Assembly (NCBI GenBank): GCA_910577585.1
Contig: CAJTNN010000025.1
Location: forward strand, 1-37,976
Source: an uncultured Muribaculaceae bacterium
GTDB taxonomy: Bacteria; Bacteroidota; Bacteroidia; Bacteroidales; Muribaculaceae
Direction of reading: 5' to 3'
DNA: 37,976 nucleotides
Shown piece after piece: positions 36,001 through 37,976 of this stretch. Position 1 is the first letter of the stretch, and every line of letters begins with the position of its first letter. A model generated the notes under the pieces. The model was not told the DNA's origin, made no database searches, and was given only the letters and a program-made list of their open reading frames with translations. The position numbers and the translations under genes are program-made.

Positions 36001-36036
36001 AATCGCGTGGATCCCCTTGATAAGTCTGCTATTCAT
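30043..36036 (-). CDS. Bacterial alpha-2-macroglobulin-family protein without thioester motif
   Basis: 1997 aa with a signal peptide ending near residue 27. Macroglobulin-like beta domains fill the first half. The A2M domain lies near residue 1240 (ALFRPDLTTDAEGNLDITF, then TTWALQLLAYDKD), preceded by a linker that probably acts as a bait-like segment and is unusually acidic (about 1200-1230). An alpha-helical thioester-type domain follows (about 1430-1750). The usual CxEQ thioester is absent: the matching place near residue 1450 reads SGLINSDSESTLSL with no Cys. Thus covalent protease trapping is not expected. Classical bacterial A2Ms are periplasmic protease traps or envelope sensors. It runs in one direction with the Spy-like and Omp28-like genes. 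Confidence 0.88.
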   Translation of the reverse strand: MNSRLIKGIHAIPFFFFLLALSFSASAGPQNHVTPRLEHNRISQTPAAMDSSLSRRVSFDLVKASADLKDASAPGLATPDFAYPQTVSADARKIYARAIARKQPVTALRAAMQLSVASTLVSRDSVGEDIARFQQLATELPAPYSSLARLLEGRMLAEMYAANRYTYDRRTLPDEEPSADPTLWSGLQFRKRINQLLTEALRTKNELIDTPIEAVAPLVESAETYSDIGMSLYDFAIYQSISILDLMGADYNDASDTKAPIPFILPESPGNAQVKPVNEETVADHSTSAQQLTRLNLINMLIDSYPDSTPAGSDAARRLMMARLKRLQILPTDSRQDYARQLIDIYPLDHPLHPEVLVFTLYQGCENSDEVEANRRKYNMIQAALKRYPDSPAAGCLRDMLSVITNPTMNVKIPSQLMTEPVDAVDYTLSNINEAHILLVPVSRTFSSGSYDQRKVRNLPKTSLPISLGIASCSDSIPFKRSGKLALPSLKPGFYAVVASASDKMEDIFASMLDDAADVICVADITTFTTAVDEKNTRIFVIDAATGAPVKGARIHAGNSNRSSKTPRQTDVTTGADGSAIIPFNNFECTVSSGDNVINRTVYNYYYSPHHEATVMSATILTDLALFHPGDKVEFAVVLCQRDSLNRLSMVPDCNLRVDLLDANRQVCDSCLLTTDRLSRANASLQIPADGLTGSFTLQASLADSSENASQKYIGYASIEVADYKAPTFYVKIDEPQMQGAELNLSGSVNTYSGMPLANQDVTISIKYNPVWWWWRSAPATELADEFSHTVATDASGRFSLPLGLEKVIADGYDGGWFSISARSTSESGESVESNPRRFSVGEGFQLSASDQTIKADSDTIVIKVNVEDILGQNVSKEISYTLTDSKGKSVAAGSFSSPLLALKSANLPSDTYQLRATLAEGRKEYLPSGEAQWIPDSVSSRIIIWRDSDRTPPEETALWVPQSTYYASADADSSIPVTFGSSFPSSRIFYQISDREKVVKEGWIKASAQNVSLSCKVPRTGDRMRINLFANHNLQQITKQIEVRPASELTKLNIKTISFRDRITPGSQESWRFIVSLDDTPSAYTPSLAVLSDAALNAITPFSWDMYLKRLLSYSFAGRINQTSPNTEYISASPVIRSGNGASQCALPFSPEWNLWGYDLFGSPMRSRMVFASTSRKMTTGAVPGVMVANEVSYKSAAEDSVMLEESAVESAEDEDGADAGNNGSADSSADMPQLRPSSMPLALFRPDLTTDAEGNLDITFTVPDFNTTWALQLLAYDKDMNVAKSSLETTASKSIMVSTLMPRFLLTGDKATVSATVFNNSDHPVAAAATIEIFNPADGKVIASSKVADGLALEAMANGVVSVCFDVPDEVTALGVRSVASADGNSDGEQDLFPVLPSSQPVMESTTFYLTPSDLDLSVRLPHMDKDDKVTLNYCANPAWYVLTSLSGLINSDSESTLSLLNSLYANSVSTGLLKRYPQVREALKSLYAGSEADSLLTSPLEKNESLKIAALNSTPWVNNAKSESERMQGLQSLLSESEADKAINDIIDRLDKNRMADGGWCWMPKMESSLWISLNVVNAAAMMKDAGYMPESSKLKSMIADGLKYTDAKIAEDYRLTVDKYKTTYPLDTEISYFLTRSTLTDAALPAGLRAMHDDMVRRLPKEWRDMSIGAKAKAARMAMREGNATLAREILNSVREFASYKPDKGMWFDRLDNGFFSLPPMVTTALCITAFNEVLPGDEAIMKMCQYLVLSRQTEDWNLDMTPAAATATVNAVLGSDLGWNSDEAMSMPRIYLDDAELRLPQSAESLTGNLFLDLTPEMASGRVLRVVRNGKVPAWGGVLRQYVAPVMEVKAQSVPQLKITKSLLPIESTPAGEKALKASTHFKKGDRIRVTLTLEADRDMDYILIRDSRGGCMQPADQLTEYEVQNGLWILRETRTSATNLYLTRLPKGKFIITYDVFADRDGDYSTGIATAQSQYYPLITAHSAGCVVKVD

Positions 36037-36096
36037 AGGCAGTCATGGCATATGAAGATGGTGAATAATGGCTGATTCCGGGGGAGGAGGAGGGGG

Positions 36097-36603
36097 CTAC
36101 TTTGACTTAGCCGCTGACTTTGTGCGGCGCGTATTGTCGGTGGCCTTCTTCTTCTGCTCGTTGCGGCGTTTATGTCGCATATCCTGCATCTTGCGGCGGA
36201 AGGTGTCTTCAGCCTCCTTCATCTTGTAGATTTGTTTTTGCGAAAGGAATTTAGCGAATTTCGCATCATATTCCTTATCGATATTGACATCGCGCAGGCG
36301 GATTTCGGCCAATTCATCCGAAGCCTTCTTATAGTCAGCTTCAGAGGCATCCTTTTTGAGCGAATTCTCGATGGCGCGCATGCGCTCGAAATTCTTGTTC
36401 TTCAGGTCGCTCATCTGCTGATAGACCTCAACGAATTTCTCCTTCTGGTCCTCTTTCAGATCCATCTCCTGAGCGAGAAACTTAATTTTATACTCCATTA
36501 TTTCCTTGAACATTTTCGGATCAGGAGCGCAATCGCGTTTCTGGGCCGTAGCCATTGAGGCCAGTCCCAGCACCGCAACTAATATGAGTAGAAATTTTTT
36601 CAT
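36097..36603 (-). CDS. Spy/CpxP-like (LTXXQ) periplasmic protein
   Basis: 168 aa with a clear signal peptide (cleavage after ATAQ, about residue 20). The mature part is almost all charged helix (KEDQKEKFVEVYQQM; FLSQKQIYKMKEAEDTF) with a Lys/Arg-rich tail, typical of Bacteroidetes Spy-like proteins. These are usually periplasmic chaperone- or stress-type proteins. It starts 11 nt after the anti-sigma-like gene and ends 60 nt before the A2M gene, so the three are probably one operon. Confidence 0.7.
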   Translation of the reverse strand: MKKFLLILVAVLGLASMATAQKRDCAPDPKMFKEIMEYKIKFLAQEMDLKEDQKEKFVEVYQQMSDLKNKNFERMRAIENSLKKDASEADYKKASDELAEIRLRDVNIDKEYDAKFAKFLSQKQIYKMKEAEDTFRRKMQDMRHKRRNEQKKKATDNTRRTKSAAKSK

Positions 36604-36614
36604 CCGGTGTAAAA

Positions 36615-37079
36615 TCAGGTATGCTGTGTTTTTTGAATTTCAATCGAAGCATATTCAGGTTTGAACTCATAGCCGAAGTCGGAGGCGAAGTCCTCGATGT
36701 CGTCATATTGAGTGCTGAGGTCAGACTCAAGGTCGAAGTCGGCCACCTCGTCATTGATTTCGTAGAGGTATTCGTATGTGTCGGCATCCTCCATAGCGAG
36801 CACTACATTAGCCGGCGGATTGCTGAGTTCGACAGAAGCGGCGTTTTGCGACACCATGTGGAACATCTTCATCATGCACCATATTCCGGCAAACATAGCC
36901 GCCATATAGACATAAGGCTTGATTCTCTGCCAAGTGGAGAGGGGTTTTGGCCGTGGGGCCTCCGGATATTCCGGCAGTTTATCCATGAATTGCTTCGAGA
37001 AGTTCTCGAAATACCCGTCGGGCACCGTCATGCCGGTGTCGCGTCCGAATTTTTCCAAGAGTTGTTCTTCTTTTCGCAT
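36615..37079 (-). CDS. Anti-sigma-like single-pass membrane protein
   Basis: 154 aa. A short cytoplasmic N-terminal part (MRKEEQLLEKFGRDTGMTVP DGYFENF region) precedes one transmembrane helix near residues 53-72 and an acidic periplasmic tail. This layout is common for the small membrane proteins encoded after ECF sigma genes in Bacteroidales. No sigma-factor gene is seen in the 500 bp upstream, so the regulatory role is inferred from form only. It leads the envelope operon. Confidence 0.5.
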   Translation of the reverse strand: MRKEEQLLEKFGRDTGMTVPDGYFENFSKQFMDKLPEYPEAPRPKPLSTWQRIKPYVYMAAMFAGIWCMMKMFHMVSQNAASVELSNPPANVVLAMEDADTYEYLYEINDEVADFDLESDLSTQYDDIEDFASDFGYEFKPEYASIEIQKTQHT

Positions 37080-37197
37080 AGTTGTGAATTTAAGAGTATT
37101 GCACTAAGTGTAGTCACTAAGGTTGAACCGCGCCATCCGGAAGCCAAACCTGCCGCATAGCCATCGATTCAGTTATATGACACGCCTCGCGCGCGAA

Positions 37198-37252
37198 GGT
37201 TTATACCCTCCGCAAACTTTTTGCGAAAACTTGCGATGGAAGTGGTATAACC
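37198..37252. repeat. Interrupted inverted repeat upstream of the envelope operon
   Basis: GGTTTATACC (37198-37207) faces GGTATAACC (37244-37252), and inside them CGCAA faces TTGCG. It lies about 120 nt before the anti-sigma-like ATG on the minus strand. It could be an operator or a folded leader. Confidence 0.5.
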
Positions 37253-37432
37253 AGAGAGTTGATAAAAAAAGAGGGGAAAATAGTGGTTGTGCGAACACTT
37301 CGTGGGGGCCGGATGTTATATAATCGAAAGGATGATAAATCGGAAGCCGGACTCGAAAGAGACCGCGCTTAAAAGATAAATTTTTCGTTTCATGATGTTA
37401 GGTTAGTTTGAAAAGTATTATGGAAAACACTT

Positions 37433-37464
37433 GACGGCGGCTGCTTGTGAAAGCAGCCGCCGTC
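37433..37464. terminator. 14-bp GC-rich hairpin
   Basis: GACGGCGGCTGCTT (37433-37446) pairs perfectly with AAGCAGCCGCCGTC (37451-37464) around GTGA. On the minus strand it lies about 120 nt after the DUF5053-like gene and is followed by AAGTGTTTTCC, so it may end that transcript. Confidence 0.65.
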
Positions 37465-37512
37465 GTTCGGTCATATTCACAGATTTATCGTCGTGTGTTG
37501 TTGTATCTAATT

Positions 37513-37571
37513 GTATGTAATTCGCGGACGGGTATCTGTTATAAATTGCTGAGGAGATAAGAATTACATAC
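37513..37571. repeat. 11-bp inverted pair GTATGTAATTC/GAATTACATAC
   Basis: The arms at 37513-37523 and 37561-37571 are perfect and enclose 37 bp. They sit just past the DUF5053-like gene. The function is unknown; the arms are shorter than those of known Bacteroides invertible promoters. Confidence 0.55.
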
Positions 37572-37587
37572 CTACTCAGCCAGTTTG

Positions 37588-37898
37588 TCATCCGTCCTCT
37601 GCCGCATCTATTGCATCGGCATAGCTCTCGAGACGTGAGGCTATGTCGCGGAGTGCCGAGGTCAGCACATTGCATTCCTCAGCCGTCAGCACTCGGCGCT
37701 TGCCGCTTACCGTCAGACCTTGAACCTTCTGGCTGAGCCAGGATTGCGATTTGCCGAATAGTCCCGGGCTATTTTAGATAGATTTAGAAGTCCATCAAGC
37801 TCAAGGAATGTTACCCATACGGCTTCTGATTTCACTTTCATTTGCTCGCTGCGTCTGTAAGCAGGATCGCAGAATTCTTCAAATGTAATTTTCTTCAT
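37588..37898 (-). pseudogene. Frameshifted DUF5053-type small gene
   Basis: From ATG 37898 the frame begins MKKITFEEFCDPAYRRSEQM and reads LLNLSKIARDY, then drifts (SANRNPGSARRFKV) to a stop at 37713. Another frame continues in sequence: GKSQSWLSQKVQGLTVSGKR, then LTAEECNVLTSALRDIASRL to TGA at 37588. One base inserted near 37764 would restore a protein of about 100 aa that resembles DUF5053 proteins of Bacteroidales. Either the gene is broken or the assembly has a one-base error. Confidence 0.6.
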
Positions 37899-37976
37899 TC
37901 ATTGCGATTTTATTTCTCTATTCATTAGTGTCCACTAAAAAATCATAAGAGTGCTTTGAAATTATTGATATTCAAT
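37899..37976. other. AT-rich window edge
   Basis: No gene is seen. The segment AGTGTCCACT within 37927-37937 is a short near-palindrome that could be the edge of a neighbouring element, but the window ends too soon to tell. Confidence 0.25.

Larger units (their letters stand above)
37080..37587. other. Non-coding stretch with several inverted repeats
   Basis: No convincing gene is seen. It contains an interrupted inverted repeat at 37198-37252 upstream of the anti-sigma-like gene, a strong hairpin at 37433-37464 and an 11-bp inverted pair at 37513-37571. No standard -7 element for the envelope operon was found. Confidence 0.5.

Noticed and set aside
37316..37393. 25-residue minus-strand peptide starting MKRKIYLLSAVS
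   Set aside because: It looks like a leader or signal fragment, but there is no promoter or conserved context, so it cannot be supported.
37713..37898. Programmed ribosomal frameshift in the DUF5053-like gene
   Set aside because: No slippery heptamer or downstream structure is seen at the junction; a deletion or base-calling error is simpler.

Overview
The window looks like a chromosomal segment of a Bacteroidales gut commensal, most likely Muribaculaceae-like. The evidence is a moderate GC content with GC-rich third codon positions, and repeated Bacteroidetes-type promoters (TTTG or TTG, about 19-20 bp, then TAnnTTTGC) upstream of genes. The gene set also fits: Omp28-type and alpha-2-macroglobulin envelope proteins, a DUF5053-type small protein, an OPT transporter and RhuM. 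No tRNA, rRNA, CRISPR array or complete insertion sequence was recognised.

Positions 1-12,622 are accessory. A tight plus-strand operon encodes a complete type I restriction-modification system with two Fic-domain proteins interleaved: hsdM, a class II-type Fic with a C-terminal winged helix, hsdS, a BRO-N/Fic fusion with a class III-type C-terminal motif, hsdR. A small membrane protein and an 84-codon ORF follow, then a poly-A/poly-T hairpin terminator. Next, on the minus strand, is a decayed locus of two broken small genes, one resembling small phage or mobile-element proteins, and two tandem promoter-hairpin units. One of these units looks like an uncharacterised structured RNA of about 180 nt. 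A secreted DUF4468-like protein and a RhuM-family protein complete the accessory block.

Positions 12,623-27,574 are mainly housekeeping: sbcD-sbcC (DNA end and hairpin processing), fabD (fatty-acid synthesis), asd (lysine/threonine/methionine pathway), an OPT-family transporter, a RecD-like helicase on the minus strand, eno, a HAD phosphatase and a type I asparaginase. The intergenic gaps hold strong hairpins, a recurring GAAGTCGTTTAAAC-type palindrome, and a 185-bp element with 21-bp terminal inverted repeats upstream of the HAD gene.

Positions 27,575-37,100 hold a minus-strand envelope block, read from the right: an anti-sigma-like membrane protein without a visible sigma partner, a Spy/LTXXQ-like periplasmic protein, a 1997-residue alpha-2-macroglobulin-family protein that appears to lack the thioester motif, and a secreted Omp28/thioredoxin-like protein. 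The right edge carries a frameshifted DUF5053-type gene and several inverted repeats.

The most interesting signals are the two differently regulated Fic enzymes inside one type I RM operon and the candidate structured RNA next to the decayed genes. All functional names come from motif recognition by eye; no database search was run.
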